Assembly (NCBI GenBank): GCA_002340405.1
Contig: DDLZ01000032.1
Location: 2,538-9,782 of the forward strand
Source: Bacteroidales bacterium UBA2559
Lineage (GTDB): Bacteria; Bacteroidota; Bacteroidia; Bacteroidales; Bacteroidaceae
Direction of reading: 5' to 3'
Length of the DNA: 7,245 nucleotides
Position 1 is the stretch's first letter. Every line of letters begins with the position of its first letter. This document shows, in pieces, positions 6,920-7,245 of this stretch. The notes under the pieces were generated by a model. It saw nothing but the letters and a program-made list of their open reading frames with translations, was not told where the DNA came from and searched no databases. A program made the position numbers and the translations under genes.

Positions 6920-7245
6920 TTATATCTTTGTGTTACGGGCACGGATCATATCATTTACCCTATTCTTTGCAAGACGCACCCAGTCAAGCAACGGTCTGCG
7001 CGACGGGCATGTGCTCTGACAACAGCCGCATTCAATGCAGCTCATTATCCAATTCTCCTCGGCACGCTCCCACTCCTCCATTTCCGATGCTACGGCAAGC
7101 AGATATGGCTCCAATCCCATAGGACACGCCGTTATACATTTTCCGCAGCGAATACAGGTGCGCTCCTTATGGCGTACCGCATCACTCTCGGGTATCATAA
7201 GTATTCCCGATGTTCCCTTCACGACAGGAACGTCGGTTCCCAGCA
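6920..7245 (-). CDS. rnfC: Rnf electron transport complex subunit RnfC, C-terminal part (5' end beyond right edge)
   Basis: Membrane-associated cytoplasmic subunit of the RnfC/NqrF-linked NADH-side module, which binds FMN and NADH in its N-terminal part. Only the final 107 residues are present. They begin LGTDVPVVKGTSGIL, the characteristic RnfC segment just before the ferredoxin domain. Two [4Fe-4S] motifs follow: CIRCGKCITACP (bases 7156-7121) and CIECGCCQSTCP (bases 7039-7004), each C-x2-C-x2-C-x3-C-P. The second has an extra cysteine next to its third ligand. The protein then ends with a short basic tail (RARNTKI). The frame stays open to the right edge, so a GTG at 7222 is internal, not a start. 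About three quarters of a typical ~440-residue RnfC lies outside. Stop TAA is followed at once by a second TAA, then rnfD. Confidence 0.95.
   Translation of the reverse strand, partial: LGTDVPVVKGTSGILMIPESDAVRHKERTCIRCGKCITACPMGLEPYLLAVASEMEEWERAEENWIMSCIECGCCQSTCPSRRPLLDWVRLAKNRVNDMIRARNTKI

Noticed and set aside
6920..7222. A free-standing 100-residue ferredoxin starting at GTG 7222
   Set aside because: The same frame continues upstream to the window edge with LGTDVPV, the conserved RnfC sequence, so this is the C-terminus of RnfC.

Overview
This window looks like a conserved chromosomal segment from a member of the Bacteroidota, most likely the order Bacteroidales. The evidence is the wording of the proteins (PheT opening MNISYKWLKEY, IspE opening with NAKVNIGLN, the DAITAST flavin site in RnfG), the two TAnnTTTG-type promoter elements typical of that phylum, and the general lack of strong Shine-Dalgarno sequences. 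Family or genus cannot be fixed from the sequence alone. There is no sign of a mobile element, phage, CRISPR array, tRNA or rRNA.

Every gene lies on the minus strand, so transcription runs from the right edge to the left. In that order: the last 107 codons of rnfC (cut by the right edge), rnfD, rnfG, rnfE and rnfA, packed with gaps of 18 bp or less and one 4-base ATGA overlap. After a 41-bp gap come ispE, then an 83-bp gap with a promoter-like element, dnaB, a 107-bp gap with a second promoter-like element, and the first 406 codons of pheT (cut by the left edge). No stretch over 300 bases lacks a gene. The plus-strand open frames are all shadows of these genes.

The rnf genes encode most of a membrane-bound ferredoxin:NAD+ oxidoreductase. 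RnfC brings two ferredoxin-type [4Fe-4S] motifs, RnfD and RnfG carry covalent FMN sites, and RnfA and RnfE each show the two cysteines expected for the shared iron-sulfur centre in the membrane. RnfB is not visible and would be expected beyond the right edge. IspE is the CDP-methylerythritol kinase of the MEP isoprenoid pathway, DnaB is the replicative helicase, and PheT is the beta chain of phenylalanyl-tRNA synthetase.

No new defence, mobile or biosynthetic system is evident. The points worth a second look are modest: an SSB-like acidic tail (DDECPF) on DnaB, an arginine-rich insertion in IspE, a long acidic Gly/Asp-rich tail on RnfG, a short predicted leader and a nearly DnaA-box-like stretch in front of dnaB, and the placement of rnf directly upstream of ispE-dnaB-pheT.
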